NCBI RefSeq assembly: GCF_000283155.1
Contig: NW_004454280.1
Location: 1,961,320 to 2,025,319, forward strand
DNA: 64,000 nt
Direction: 5' to 3'
Source: Ceratotherium simum simum
Taxonomy: Eukaryota > Chordata > Mammalia > Perissodactyla > Rhinocerotidae
In this document: piece after piece, positions 21,936-34,559 of the stretch
How the letters are laid out: the number at the start of each line of letters is the position of its first letter
How positions within the stretch are numbered: the stretch's first letter is position 1
Translations under genes and position numbers: made by a program
Notes under the pieces: generated by a model
Told to the model about the DNA's origin: nothing
Database searches by the model: none
What the model saw: the letters and a program-made list of their open reading frames with translations, nothing else

Positions 21936-22045
21936 TCTATCAGCCTCAGTACACAGAGCAGAAAATAGAAGCTTAAGTTAGAAACTTTAAGAGACTTATA
22001 CTCTGCAACTCTACCAAAATATGGCTTGGTCTCAGTCTTCACCTC

Positions 22046-22481
22046 TGGTAGTTGTATTCTGCACCCACACTCTTCCCATGGCACCAGAAGGGAAGGAATG
22101 CACTGCCCTATCATTGGACTTTGGGCTTGGCCCCGAGGCTTACTTTGACCATTGGGCCAGTGGATGTGACTTGAGAAAAGCCTAGAAATGTGCTTGTGTG
22201 GTTCTCCTGTGCTCCTACCTTTCTCCATGAGTAGTAGCCCTAGTTCAAGGAAGCTGTAAGACATGAAGAACATACCCAATCCTCTGCTTGAAGCCAGACA
22301 TAGCCATGCACAGCATAGAGAAGCTGAGCTTCAGTGACCAGCAGACCTGTGGCCTGAAGCAGAGCTACCTCTGCTGACCTGAATGCCAGTGAGCGTGGAA
22401 ATAAACGCTTATCATTACATGCCATTGAGATTTTGCGGTTGTTTGTTATGTAGCATTATTGTCACAAAAGCTGGCTAATAC
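22046..22481 (+). mobile_element. LTR-like (MaLR/ERVL-type) element
   Basis: Ends like a family of old LTRs: AATAAA at 22400-22405, then tgccattgagattttgcggt, tgtttgttatgtagcattat and gctggctaatac. Upstream, ttgggccagtggatgtgact and agaaatgtgcttgtgtggtt fit the same family. The left boundary is approximate. Confidence 0.65.
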
Positions 22482-23100
22482 TGCTCTGCCATCCCGCCCT
22501 CAAGCATTCTTAGATAAGGACACTTAATTCTTTTCAATGTTACCTAGAGTACCAAGCCAAGGCAGCTTCAAGACAAGTTCCCAAGCCCTTATTCCAACCA
22601 GATGGCTCCCCTCGGGCACTTTGATTTGGAAATTCTGAAACAATCACAGCACAGCTAGCAGTTAGTAGAGCTGGGATGCAAATCCATCTTTTTGACTCAT
22701 AACTCTAGATTTCAGCCACGGAATTAGAGTGCCCATCACATATGAACGAAGCTATGCCCAAATCCTCAGCTGAAAGTGCTTGCCAATGGCTGCAGGCAAT
22801 GGCTCTCTGCCTCCAGATTCATCCTTACTACCTCTAAGTCACCCCCTGTTCCTTTTCTCTCCTCCTAGTTCTCCGACAGCCTTTGTTTGTCTCTATGCCT
22901 TGACTCCCATTCTTCATCTAGCCTTGAAACATGGATGACTCGATTTGACATAAGTTTCCCATCTCTGGTCTCAGCATCATCTGTGGGGCATAACTTGCAG
23001 GATCCCCACTTTAACCCAAATGCACTTCAGTCTCAGGTAAGAAGCTTTCTTGCCTATGAAACTGCTTCCTGTTTGGCTCCTCTCTCCTCTGTCTAGAGAG
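22482..23100. other. unique with weak MIR and L2 traces
   Basis: 22640-22740 could be a reversed MIR remnant (gttagtagagctgggatgca) and 22760-22930 a plus-strand L2. Both are weak. Confidence 0.35.
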
Positions 23101-24302
23101 GAAGGTCAGATATCTCAAGCTCAGAGACAAGCCCAACTCAAACCCAGATTCTATGCAGAGTGTTTAGCACATAGACAACTGAGCTGACAGCCTATATAGG
23201 CAAAGGGTCATGTGTCAGTTAGGCAGCATTAGGGTAGGGCTATTTGGGAGGGTCCAGGACAAAGAATCCAACTCAGCAGATATCGCAGGAGCCCCAAAGA
23301 CCTATTATGATTACGTGTAGGTAAGAACTGAGAGCCAGGAGACCGGATCCAGCATCCAGAAGACCAGGGGGAGGGCAGGGATGGCACTTATTAAACAGGA
23401 TTGGTTGCTCTGCTGTATTGCCCGGTGGGTCAGGGCGGTCTGGCTAGAGGGGTAGTGATCTGGCCAAGGCAGAGGAAAGGATGGAGATTATGAGGAACCA
23501 CATCGCTGCAAGGATCTTGCCATCCTGCCTCACTTTTCCAAACTGGCCAGCTCACCCCTGATAACAGAGGTCAAGCTGAGTGAGTCAGACTGTTTCTAGA
23601 GGCGCCTGCCTGTCCCCTCTGGTCAAACCCGGTCTGAACGCCACATTGCTTTCAGCATAGCTGGAATTATTTTCTTGTATTTACATATCCTATATTTATA
23701 TTTATATTTATAGTGCAGTGCTCAATCATTTTAACTCAAGGTTTTAGTGCTAAAAGGTAAAAGAGGTTATGGGATTTCTCTTCCTCTGTACCAGTCAGGA
23801 GTATATTTCCTTTCCTGTCTTCCCAGTCATCAATAAATTATTATTGTTACTACTATTATTGTTAGGGAAGAAAAATGCTATTTGGACCTAAGATTATATC
23901 TAACTTAAAGTGTGCCTTAAAAGTGTGGCACACATTATCTATGGGATCTATTTGCTATCTCTGGTTTGTGTAAAATAAACTATGGGAGGGTAGGTGGGAT
24001 CTTTCCAGGGTGATCCTAACGGTGGGTAAGACTTAGAATTCACTCTTCTGCCTTTCTTGTGCAGTATTAGTTCAATGAAGGCAACTACTGTTACTGTGAC
24101 CCTTTTAGGCTGCAATTACTTACACAAACAAAGAAACCATGGCTTGTCAGAACTGAACTTTAGAGAGGTTCTAGTCCAAACTCCTTTGATGTTGAAGAAA
24201 CTGAGGTGCAGGACAGGAAATGTTTGTTGATGCTCTAGAGTCTAGACTCAAATTCCAGAGGGTCTCTTTTTGCTGGGAATGGGGAGTGAGGGGTTGTGTC
24301 GT
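23101..24302. other. unassigned
   Basis: Short (TTTATA)n-like patch at about 23688-23715 and an ATT-rich patch at about 23832-23866. No gene or named repeat recognised. Confidence 0.5.
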
Positions 24303-24530
24303 CTTTAGGAGCTTGAGCTCTGCAGGCAGAAATCCTAGGTTGGATTCTACCTCTGAGACTCACTGGCCCTGGGCAACTTACTCAACCTCTCTAAACCTCA
24401 GGTATCCCATCTGTAAAATGGGGATGAAACAACACCTCCATTATAGGGCTATCATGACGTTTACTTAAGAAAACCCATTTAAAATCTTCATCATAGTGTC
24501 TGGCATATTGTAAGATTTTAATAACTGTTA
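24303..24530 (+). repeat. MIR SINE
   Basis: Plus-strand MIR almost complete: gagctctgcaggcagaaatc, ctgggcaacttactcaacct, catctgtaaaatggggatga and gtctggcatattgtaagatt. Confidence 0.92.
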
Positions 24531-24760
24531 GTTGCTTATGAGATTGAAACCACGTCCTAAAGACAAGAGTTTTTTTTAATAATGGAGATACTTAGCCTGA
24601 AGATAAGATGTAAGAGGAACAGACCACCTCTCAAACATTTTAGGGACTCTTCTGTACAGAGGAATTAAAAGTATTCTTTTGGCCCCAGAGGCCAGAATTG
24701 ATGCACGCAGCTTTGACCAAGTTACTCAATGTTCCAAACCTTCTAGAATTCTTGGTTGCC

Positions 24761-25030
24761 TATGGGATCAAATCAGAAAGTTATCCATGATCCTTTGTGA
24801 TCTGACCCTTGTAATAGTTTCTGACTTTCATTCATATGATGTCCCCTCATGAACTCCGTGCATGAAGCAAATGGAACTATTCACTTATACCAACTGTGGT
24901 TTCTCCCTTCCACATCTTTGGGCTTCCTATTCTGTCTTTATCCTGATCATTTCCATTTACCAAAAATCTCATCCTCCTTCCCCATCTCTGAACAATGCAG
25001 CCAGAATTACCCTTACCCCCCTGATCTGGC
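24761..25030 (+). repeat. L2 fragment
   Basis: tatccatgatcctttgtgat, ctgacccttgtaatagtttc and the later 'cttcccatctctgaacaat'-like run agree with L2. Divergence is high. Confidence 0.5.
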
Positions 25031-26229
25031 ACAGCACTGATGGTGTTGTGACTCCTCGGCCTTTACTCCTCGGCTTGTTGTAGTTCCCTGCATCTCCCAT
25101 AGTCTGTGAGGAGGTGAGGACCGGCTCTGGGTCTGGCCCCCCCTCCCTGGTTCTCCAGCAGTGCCTGGCGCAGTGCCGTCGGAACAAAGGAAGTTCTTGG
25201 AGTTGGTTACAGCTGCTTTCCCCCCGGACCTTCCACCTACAAACTTTGACCCAGAGACTTTTCCTTAACCGCTCTGGCCACAGCCCTCCTCTATGAAATG
25301 GGAGTAACAGAATCTGCTGCTGTATTTGGCACGGCTTCAAGTCACTGAATTCCTGCCTTGCCCCCTATATCCACTCTACTTGGTTCTTGAGCCCACTCTT
25401 TGCTCCTAGCTGAAGCCTCTGAGTAAATATCTCTCTACTCTGTCACCTGGTATGCTAGACAGAAATATGGACAAATCTCGTGAATACCCACATATCCATT
25501 CTTCTCTCATAAGGTCTAGGTCAGAGTTAGTTTGGACAGATTACTCATGCCCTGTGTCCCTGGATCTATCTTAACACCCTGCCCATCACGAACCACACAA
25601 GAGATGAACGAAGCAGAAGAAGAAAGAAGAAAATGTTGAATTATTTGCTTCTCCTTGGGAAAGCTCTAACTCTCTATAGGAAGACTTAATTTTGTGTCTT
25701 TATCAACTCCTTCCATACACGTTCATATGTACACTCTCCTTTAAGAGAGACAGTTTGATTTGAGGGTCTTCTGCATCATAAGATTACCATGATTATCAAA
25801 TGAGATAATTAAGGTAAAATAGGCTTCACAGTGGTCCCAAGAAATTCAAGTAGCGTTATCTCTCTTTCTTCTTTTCCATTAGTAGGCACTTAATAACTCT
25901 TGCATAAGTGAAATAGTGACTGAAAATGAACTACAGCCAATGGTTAGAAGTTCATGAAGGCAGATTTGGTTCAAGACTGAGAAATCTTCCAAAAACAGAA
26001 AATACGCCTCCGATGAAGGGGCTATTCTGAACTAAGAAGGAGCCCATTGGTGGTACTCAGGAAGAAGCCAACAACCGTGTGTCAGCAACGCTTAGCAGAC
26101 AACAATTTTGGGGAGTGACACTGGCCTAATGTTCCCCTTCTGAGATTCTTGGATTTGGATATTAAAATAAGCCCAGGCCCCCAGAGACCAAGGCTCATCT
26201 AAAAGGGATCCCTAAAGCCATGTGTTTTG
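25031..26229. other. unassigned; weak MIR and L2-tail fragments
   Basis: 25235-25330 resembles the middle of a plus-strand MIR (cctctatgaaatgggagtaa). 25870-25910 resembles an L2 tail (tagtaggcacttaataact). Nothing else recognised. Confidence 0.4.
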
Positions 26230-26449
26230 CCCTTTCCATGCACCAATCTCAAATTACTGATCTTCCTAAACCTATAACTCTAGCCAAACTAATCTACCCA
26301 CTATCTTATAAAAGCTGATGTACTTTTTGGTGCTGTGCCTTTTCCACCACCAGATATGCCTTCCATATTACTTTTCACCAATCTTAATCATACTCTATTA
26401 AAGATCCAGCTAAAGTTCAATCTCTTCTGAGAAGTCTTCTCAAATTATT
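26230..26449 (+). repeat. L2, left part (split by insertion)
   Basis: tagccaaactaatctaccca, tttggtgctgtgccttttcc and ttctgagaagtcttctcaaa are L2 3'-half phrases. The element resumes at about 26864. Confidence 0.65.
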
Positions 26450-26863
26450 TGTGGGGGATCACAATTGACCACCACGAAATGTGTTTCTTTGGCTTGACTA
26501 TTTTTAAGAACAAAAGACTCAGGAAAAAATTTGACCTTCCCCCTAACTGTCTAAAAGAATTCAAGATAGAAGGCCTGTTCCAGGAAGGAGCCATCACCAT
26601 AGATAACTACAGTATAATATGAACTAAGTGTGGTAAAACTATGAACTAGGTATGTAAAACAAAATGAAACACCACGAATCTATACAAAAGTCTGATGATT
26701 TGCTCAATGATCCCTGAACCCCCAACCTAGTGACTGCATGCCCTCTCCCTTCCTCAAAGTCCCACTCCAGCTAGTACATTGGCTCTCAGTTGCCAAGCAC
26801 CAGACAGAGAGCCCTGGATTTCCACACGTCTTGCCCAGCAGTCGTGATTTCTCCCAGAGCACA
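26450..26863. mobile_element. LTR-like insertion within L2
   Basis: 414 bp from tgtgggggatcacaattg to cccagagcaca, with TGT...ACA ends and L2 on both sides. The family is not identified (looks ERVL/MaLR-like) and no matching flanking 5-mer was seen, so exact limits may be off by a few bases. Confidence 0.5.
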
Positions 26864-27050
26864 GTCTCTACCACTGTATTTCAAAATGTATCACTTTGTC
26901 TTATTCTTATTTTTCTATTTGTTTGTCTCACCCTCCAGACTGTGAGATCCTCAAGAACAGAGAAGATGTTTTATTCATCTTCATTTTTCTCACAGCACTT
27001 ACTTATCATGATGTTGGTCAGAATAGGTATCGATACATGTGGGTTAAATG
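26864..27050 (+). repeat. L2, right part
   Basis: 'cagactgtgagatcctcaag', atgttttattcatcttcatt and ctcacagcacttacttatca continue the L2 consensus from 26449. Confidence 0.65.
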
Positions 27051-27824
27051 AATGTCCCTCTCGCAGATCCCTGTCTGTCTGCCATTAGTCTTGCCGTGGA
27101 CTCCCCACGTCTTCCCCTTTCTTCTGAAGACCCTACACTCTAGTTCTGGCTTGAGACAGAAAGAATCAGGTTTGCACGAAAGCAAAGCAAAGAGCTTAAA
27201 TCGATGACTCGCCTCGTGGGCACTGCATGAATGCTGACGAATTAATGCCTAAACAGAACTTTCACAGCCACCCCCCTCCAGAGTGGCCTCTCTGGCTACC
27301 CTTCCCAAGCTTGCTACCACCTCCTGCCATTGCCTACTCATTCTCTTACAAGTACCGCTCCCTTGCCAAGACCCTCTGACTCACAAGGGCAACCAAGCGG
27401 CTTCTCTGTGTCCTGTGGCATCTAGTAGCTTAAGCCCGCCCAGTAATGCATGGGACAACCATTAGTAGCACCAAATGAAGTTCGTATCCTGACAGCTGGT
27501 TTTTAGTTCTCTGGGAGCTGGACCGCAGACCTGGGCACAAAGGACTGAAGGAGACTCTGCCTCCCCTTAGGCACATCTTCTCTAAGACATGTTTTCTGTG
27601 TCTTTGTATCTCCTGATTGCTGAACATCAACCCTTCCCTACTCATCTCAGAGATTTTCATCACAACCCCTTCCCTTTATTTCCTCCCCAATCTTCCCCCA
27701 GAAGGGAGCGAGTCACTCTCTCTGAGAAAGCTGCAGATGAAAGGGAAAAGAAGCAAAGCCCTACGTATTCTATAAATTCCATAACATGACCTTGATAAAA
27801 GAAAAACAGAAGCCCACATAGTGA
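27051..27824. other. unassigned unique sequence
   Basis: No gene or named repeat recognised. Confidence 0.5.
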
Positions 27825-28015
27825 CCTTAATAATTATTAGGCGCTTATGATGAGCGAGGCATAGTGTTTTAAACAGCATCCCATTTAGTACTTTTAATAA
27901 TCACATGGAGTAGGTCATAGTCTCCCCATTTTGCAGATGAGGAAACTAATCATTAGAGAGTTTGTCACTTGCTAAAAGTTAAGCAACTGGTGAAAAAGCA
28001 AAGCGAGGGTTCAGT
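27825..28015 (-). repeat. MIR SINE
   Basis: Reversed MIR: taataattattaggcgctta, 'ccattttgcagatgaggaaa' and agttaagcaactggtgaaaa. Confidence 0.8.
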
Positions 28016-29190
28016 TACTGTCTCCACAATCACCCACTGTGTACAGCCAACTTCTGCAAACATAGCTGTCTGCTCCCTGCAGGGTCACAGTGTCTGGTAT
28101 TCTCCTGGTTGCAGGCACCAACCTTGGTTGAGACAGTTCTATATCAAACTGAGAAAGGGGAAGCTTTTGTTTTTGAAACCGCACATTTTTTCTGTCATCA
28201 CTCATCTTAGCCTTTGTGCACAACATTCCCCAGAATTCTGAGTCTCTCCCCAAACTGCTTCTCTGGTCTGGAGCCCCAGCCCTCACCTCTGCTGTGGCTT
28301 CTCTTACCAGCTTGATGTCTGCCTTTGGCCCTGTGCCCAAAGGCCATTTCCTCTCAGCGAGTCCTGGGTGACCTGTGCCCTCAATTCTGAAGGCTCTGGT
28401 ATGTGATTGGCAAATCTGATGCAAAAATTTTCAATAAATTGCTGAAAAGTTTTTAGTCACTCCCTTCTGGCTAGTGATACCGTATAAACCCATAAAATGG
28501 ACCTTTGAAGCACCATTAATAAGTCTTTCAATATTTATACACCTTCCTTACATTCGTAGAACTATGCTTTCTAAATGATACATCCTCAAAAAGGATAAAG
28601 AAAAGAGAGAAGTGGGATAGATGGGAGGGCGGGAAGGAGGCAGGAGGAAAAATTCATGTTGGTAAGTTTTTCTTCTCTCCTTTGTAGGAAAGCAATAATC
28701 GGGATTTCTCATTATATGAGCCCTTATTTTCATCCATAAAGCAGTTCTATCCTATCTTTCTGGAGTGGAAAAAGATGCTGCAAAGCCACACGCCCTGCCA
28801 GCCTGGGATGCAGAAATGATAGGGGTCTATCTCAGCCACGTGGCAGGAGGAGTGCATGTCAGCAAAATGCAATCAGCCAGCATCAAGTCCAGCGAGGAAA
28901 ACTTGAGTTAGCAATGCCCCTCTGCTTGTGAAAATTGTAGTGGCTGGAAAGGAAAAAACATATTTGAGGATACAGCCAGTAATAAAGTGCCTTCACTGGG
29001 AAGCAAGTTATGAGAAGAAAACCATCGTAAGCTAGATAATAGGGCTTAAGGTCCAAGGGTCTTTCTGACAGAGACAAGGAAATTCAAGGTGGGGCCGTCG
29101 CTGGGAGCTGGTATGGTAGAAAGGAAGAGCCCAGGCCTTGGAGGGACCCCGGACAGAAAAGCGAGCCCCACTGTGTTCCATCGGGTGGAC
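28016..29190. other. unassigned unique sequence
   Basis: A purine-rich patch at about 28595-28650. A 137-codon minus-strand frame (28011-28424) has no recognisable domain and I treat it as chance. Confidence 0.45.
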
Positions 29191-29315
29191 TAGGTAAATT
29201 TCTTAACTTGTATCAAACTCAAATTCTGGGTGTATAAAACAGTGACAATAATACTTACCTTAGAGGGTTGTTTGATGATTAAATGAGATGATATATGAAC
29301 AGTTCCTGGTAAATC
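29191..29315 (+). repeat. MIR fragment
   Basis: atacttaccttagagggttg and tgatgattaaatgagatga are MIR 3'-half sequence. Confidence 0.8.
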
Positions 29316-29812
29316 CTTGTTGTCTAACAGAAGGGCACTTTTTTCCCTTAGACTAAGCCTACACATTGTTTTCCAGCATTGGTACCACCAAAGCCTTTCC
29401 ATAATTGCATTAGAGATAGGAAGGGCTGGAGCCAGGAAAGACTGAGGGGCATCGAATCCCAGCCTCTCCTCTGACAGGGAAAGGAGGGCCCAGTTTGGTG
29501 ACACGGTCAAAAACCTTCAGAGACCCAAAGCGGTGACTGTGGTATGTGGCAGTTCAGATGGTGGGAGAACCGAGGGCTATTCTGGAGCAGGAGGTCTGGA
29601 TCACTTAGCGTGGCTCCCTCCACCTCTCTCTGTAGAGGCCGTAGGCTCCATTAGGACCCCATCACCAACATGCAAATCCGAGTATTTTTGTAATTGTATT
29701 TGATGTGGCTTTGAGCTTGGACGGGGTAGCCATCCTCTGGACAAATGTGGCCTTGGGGTATGGTGGGCTCTTTCCACTTCATGACGCCAGGGCACCAAAT
29801 TAAGGGATCTGA
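29316..29812. other. unassigned
   Basis: 29668-29720 (acatgcaaatccgagtattt, then tgtaattgtatttgatgtgg) contains an octamer ATGCAAAT at 29670-29677 in unique DNA. Otherwise nothing. Confidence 0.4.
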
Positions 29813-29965
29813 GACCACTGTTTGGGATCCCACTCTGACACTTACAAGCTATGAGACCTTCAATAATTTAACTGACTGCTTTAAACCTCATCAGTAAATT
29901 TTGGAATAATTATATTGCCAGCCTCACAAGGCTTATTTTAGGATCCAATGAGATCATACACATGT
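29813..29965 (+). repeat. MIR fragment
   Basis: gacacttacaagctatgaga, tttaaacctcatcagtaaat and ggatccaatgagatcataca fit the MIR. Confidence 0.78.
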
Positions 29966-30504
29966 TGGAGGTGACGGCTGATTTTATTGAGTCTCAGAAG
30001 TTTTGCAAATGATAAAATACTGTGTAAATGCAATTAATATACACACTTTAACGTGAGGCTTGATTCCAAATGTCAGACTGCAAATCGCTCAGGAATTTCA
30101 TATTTTAGATGATCTTGGTGACTCTGTTTTCATCAGCCTACTACCTGCTAGGGCAGGCCTTGCTTGCTCTTTTCTTCTGTGCAGAGGGACTTTTAGACAA
30201 AGCCTTTCCCTTAGCTTCATCCATAAGATTACTTCCCATCTGCTGAAGGAAACAGCAGGGTCGTTAAAGGCCATGAAGTCAATGACAAATCCAGCTCACA
30301 ATTTTTATGTCTTTGTTATAACCTGATGTCCCTGAGGACCCTGTCATGAGGTTTATGGTTTAAGTGAAGCAGGAACAATCAAATAGCCTCACAGTGGGCT
30401 GTGGCTTGAGGGGCTGACCAGAAGTGTTTGGGGAACATGAGGAGGCAGCTTCTCTCTGCTACCTGTGCGAGCGGAAGGTGGCATTTTGGTGTCAGAAGGC
30501 CCCA
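29966..30504. other. unassigned unique sequence
   Basis: AT-rich at 30008-30110 with gcaattaatatacacacttt. No repeat recognised. Confidence 0.4.
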
Positions 30505-30640
30505 AGAGGTCACCTCACCTCCTCTCGCTGGACCGGTGAGGGAGCTGAGGCCCAGGAGGGAGAAGGACTTGGGCAAGGCCACACAGTCAGGATGGGCACC
30601 CAGACATCTTATTTCCAGGCCAAGGTTGTCCACCAGTGCT
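30505..30640 (-). repeat. MIR fragment (GC-rich copy)
   Basis: gagctgaggcccaggaggga and gggcaaggccacacagtcag are reversed MIR. Confidence 0.65.
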
Positions 30641-30996
30641 GTTGTTGTCACTGTTGGGCACGGTTCAAGCTCCGAGCTTGAGAAGGCTCAAGGGAAGCAG
30701 CCCCCATCAGAGGATCACCAGAGGAGGCCTCAGCAACCAGCCAGCTCATCCCATCTCCCAGTTTGGCAGGTCAGGAAATTGAGGTGAAGAGAAGAGAAGC
30801 AATTAACCCATGGCATCTAGTGTCAACCAAACCAGTTCCCAAACCAGAGAAAAACCATTGTCTGCTCACAGGGCCACAGAGAGCATGACTGAGGCCCCCA
30901 AAAGGAACAAAATCACTTCATTAAGTACCTGCAGTTACTAATACCATGTTATCTAAAAATGTTTGCAAGAGTCTATTTCTGTGGCATTATGGGATT

Positions 30997-30997
<1 letters not shown>

Positions 30998-31030
<33 letters not shown>

Positions 31031-31041
31031 TGTGTGTGTGT
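30998..31041 (+). repeat. (TG)n microsatellite
   Basis: About 44 bp of TG repeats with an internal gcgcg interruption near 31027-31031. Alternating purine/pyrimidine makes Z-DNA possible. Confidence 0.95.
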
Positions 31042-31079
31042 TATCTCAATAACTACTCTGTATTTTCTGCACAGTGTGG

Positions 31080-31265
31080 TAAATTGAAAGTGCCAAAACT
31101 TTAGAGTCAGAAAAACAAGGGTTCAAATTTTGAATCCACTCTGTACCAGCAGAATGATCTTGTCTCAGGTTTCTAATCTGTCAAATGGAGATAAAATCAC
31201 CCACGTTCAAGTGTTGAGAGAATTCAGCCCAGCAATGTAGAGAAAACACTTTGCCACTGGCATCA
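31080..31265 (+). repeat. MIR SINE
   Basis: actttagagtcagaaaaaca, 'agggttcaaattttgaatcc' and ctaatctgtcaaatggagat follow the MIR consensus. Confidence 0.82.
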
Positions 31266-31737
31266 TGGCCACGGAGTACCTGTAGTTACTGCAATTGTTA
31301 CAGCGCAGAGAGAGGAGACCAGTGGTGGCACTGTGGCACTGAGCAGGGTGTAGGTGACTTCTAAGTCCCCTTCACAGTTGGTGCTTTCCCTGCTTCTTGA
31401 ATGCCTGAGAAGATTTATATTGGACATAAAGAACCTGTTGACTTTGCAATCTATGCAGCTATAGATAGACAAATTCTCAAGGCAATAAAAGGGTTAAAAA
31501 TAAGTTAGTGAAGGTAATTTATTAGAGAGGAAAACAGGGTAAACTGGAAGGCTGATTTTCAGGAAGGAATCCGAGGTGACTGCCTGTGGAGGAAATCAGG
31601 GCAGCTCCTGAGGACACTCCTTGGTTCTCTTAAGCACTTCGTGTGGTGCTTAGCATGCAGTCATGACCAGTAAGTGTCCATAGAACACTGAATGAGACAG
31701 GCTAAGAGACCAGGAAAGACGTCCTTGACCTCTTTTT
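31266..31737. other. unassigned; possible L2 tail at 31625-31700
   Basis: cttcgtgtggtgcttagcat and accagtaagtgtccatagaa resemble an L2 3' tail. Confidence 0.4.
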
Positions 31738-31975
31738 CCTTTCTGAGGAGGATTCGCCCTGAACTAACATCTGTTGCCACTCTTCCTCTTTTTGCTTGAG
31801 GAAGATTATCCCTGAGCTGACATGTATGCCAATCCCCCTCTATTTTGTATGTGGGACACCACCACAGCATGGCTGGTGAATGGAGTAGGTCTGTGCCTGA
31901 GATCCGAACCCACAAACCCAGGCTGCCAAAGCAGAGCGTGTGGACCTTTAACCACTCGGCCACAGTGCTGGGCCC
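31738..31975 (-). mobile_element. ERE tRNA-derived SINE
   Basis: Reversed ERE with both body monomer-like phrases (gccctgaactaacatctgtt; tgagctgacatgtatgccaa), the central 'tgggacaccaccacagcatg' and a tRNA-like head with gatccgaaccc. Flanks share only a short cctctttt. More diverged than the copy at 60.2 kb. Confidence 0.9.
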
Positions 31976-34220
31976 ACTGTCCTCTTTTAAGAAGGGGGAC
32001 TACAGGAGATGAGGTTTGGGAGGATCCATGGAGAGGGTCCACGTTTCCCTCCACACCCAAGAGCCTCACATATGAAAGGGATGCCGGAAGAATCCACACT
32101 GCTTCCCTCTGTATCACCTCTGTCTGGGTGGTTGTTCTAGAATATCCCCGGAGGGCTGGTTTCATAGAATACCACCTGGGTTCCTTTCATGGGAACTTCT
32201 GAGATGTGGGGCAAGAAATCTCGAAACGAACTTACATTATGAGGATTGATTAACAGAAAACACCATCTCACACCCACCCCAAAGACATATAGGGAGAAAA
32301 CTGTCTAGAGACACAGAGAGATCTTAGGGGCTTAGTCTGCAGACCCTGTATCCTTCCTCAAGACTGCTGATATGCTAAGCCTTTCCCTAAGTGGATATGT
32401 AAGACCTCACAGAGTACTTCTTATGTACAGGGCTCTATAACACATTTTCAACCTGGGAATCTCCTCCTTATTTGCTCCTAATCCTTCTTCTGCCTTCTCT
32501 GTCCCTGTTATCCCCTCATTTCCTCCAAGGAAGCACCAGCTTCTATACCTGCCAACTGAGAGCCTGAGTCATAGGGCAGGAGGCTAGCAGGTGTCCACTC
32601 CCACGTTGCTGAGGGGAGACCCTAACAACCTTCCACTGATGTATTTATTGCTTTTCTCCCCTGGACCAGAGAGCGGCTGGTCCTCTCATTCAGTGCCCAA
32701 GAGCTCTCTGCCCTTCAGTCTTCCAATGCTCCTGTTCTATCATCTGATTACATCTTTGATCAATTTTGGTACCTTTCATGAAGACACATGTACCTCCTCA
32801 TGAATGCGGGATGCTCCCTGAAGCTCCATGGAGGAAATTTAAGGTTGCTAAGCAAAAGGAGAGTTAAGTTCTTGGGAGTGTTAGTGCCCTGTTCTCTTTA
32901 GCAATTTTGTCTGCCATTGCTCTGCTGGTCCCAATGGAATGCCTTTCACGCTGCATTCCACAGAGGGGCTTCTCAGGTGGCTCCGCCAGGCTGCTATATG
33001 TTTCAGTTTGCTCCGCATTCTTTTCCTCTCCTGTGCCACTGTGTATCAGGAGGAAGTGTTAAATGGAGGGATAAACATACAGTTGGACCAATTTTGCAAC
33101 ATAGTTTCATTTTCTTCAGTTTTGGACTTAGGCAAAGTCTTCTCTCCTGAGAAGAGATGCCTATCCTTCAGCAGAAGACTATTATAGACTTGTATTCACT
33201 CTTGATTAGGATGAGCCATATCCTCATCTAACCACCAACACATCCGTGGTTTAATACAGCAGAGCACAAGAAATGTCTACATTTTAGGGACCAGTAAATG
33301 TGGTTTGTGCAAAAATAAACAAGACAGCTATGTACCTTTGAGAGCTTCATGCTGGTGGTAAAGATGGGTCTGTCAACTATCATTACCAGGTTTCACTGTC
33401 ACAGGGACCTTCTAACAACAGGGACACCAGATAAGCTGAGAGCTTTTGAAATTTCAGAAAAGGGAATGTTAGATGGAATACATTGCTTCGATTTTTATTT
33501 TCCTTCATCACAACACTAACTGATAGTCTAAAAATCATCCAAGCTAGCTCAGTCCAGAGTACGGAGGTGACGTTTATTTATTTATGTGTCTCGGCCCTTT
33601 TCCCTTTTCCCTCTCCTGACGAAGACAGCATCCGCTGCCCTATGCGTGAGCTGTAGCTGCTCCTTCGGGCTGTCTTCCGGTCTCTTGACATGCACACCAA
33701 AGATCCCCTCCTTCATCAAGAGTTTCTACTTCTTCTGCAATGTGTTTCTTCCTGAATATTATTTCTCAGTTTGGCTAGTCTTTCCTTTCATTCCTGTCTA
33801 CTCTCTTTATCTAGGGCTGAAGCTACTTCCTCTCAGCCCCCAAATTACATTTTTCTTTTTCCGTAGTATTAAGATGTAAGTATTTGCTTTGCTCCATCGC
33901 TAAATTTTAGTTTACCACTAAAATCACAAATCCCAAACCTGTGTGAAGTAGACAGGTGTCAGATGCTAGGGAGTGGGAACTTAGAGACCGTGCACCCCTA
34001 GAGAAAGCATGCCCCATCTAAAGACACTTGGAATAATTTTTAAAATATCATGCAGGCCAAACAAAACACATGTGCTGGCTGTAAGCAGGCTGGAAGTCTG
34101 CAACACGCGAGGTCAAGTATCTGATGCAATCCACAGCAAGGGGACACAATGTATGAGCATTCCCATTGTCACTAGGATCCGGGTTCCTTAGGTGGTAAAA
34201 CTGTAAAAATGGCTATGTAT
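31976..34220. other. unassigned unique sequence
   Basis: Over 2 kb with no repeat I can name. 33571-33580 is a short (TTTA)n patch. Open frames of 60-119 codons overlap each other on both strands. Confidence 0.45.
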
Positions 34221-34250
34221 TATAAAAGTTAGGATAACTTTTATATCCTA
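34221..34250. repeat. two overlapping perfect inverted repeats
   Basis: tataaaagtta (34221-34231) pairs perfectly with taacttttata (34235-34245) across a gga loop. Overlapping it, taggata (34230-34236) pairs perfectly with tatccta (34244-34250). The two stems cannot form together. Confidence 0.9.
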
Positions 34251-34559
34251 GTTAGTATGGGCTGAAAAGTAGAATAAGACACATGTTCCAGGAACTTGGG
34301 TAAAGGAGTAATTAACTTTAATTAAGAGACCAGGAAAAAATTTGCCACTAGAACATAACTTAAAAAAACAAAAGTCTGTTCCATCAACTTCTAAAGATGT
34401 TCAGTAGTCAAAAGGTATCACGGTTTTATATTCATTTTCTTTCTATCCACCTTCCAGATAACGTGTGAATCTAGATGGTCTTGACTTCAGAATTCTCCCT
34501 TAGAGAAAACTGCATATACTGACGGCTCCATTTTGAGTTTCTGTCTCTAATGCTCTTGC

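Noticed and set aside
21827..22279. 150-codon minus-strand open frame
   Set aside because: Spans a MIR and part of an LTR-like element.
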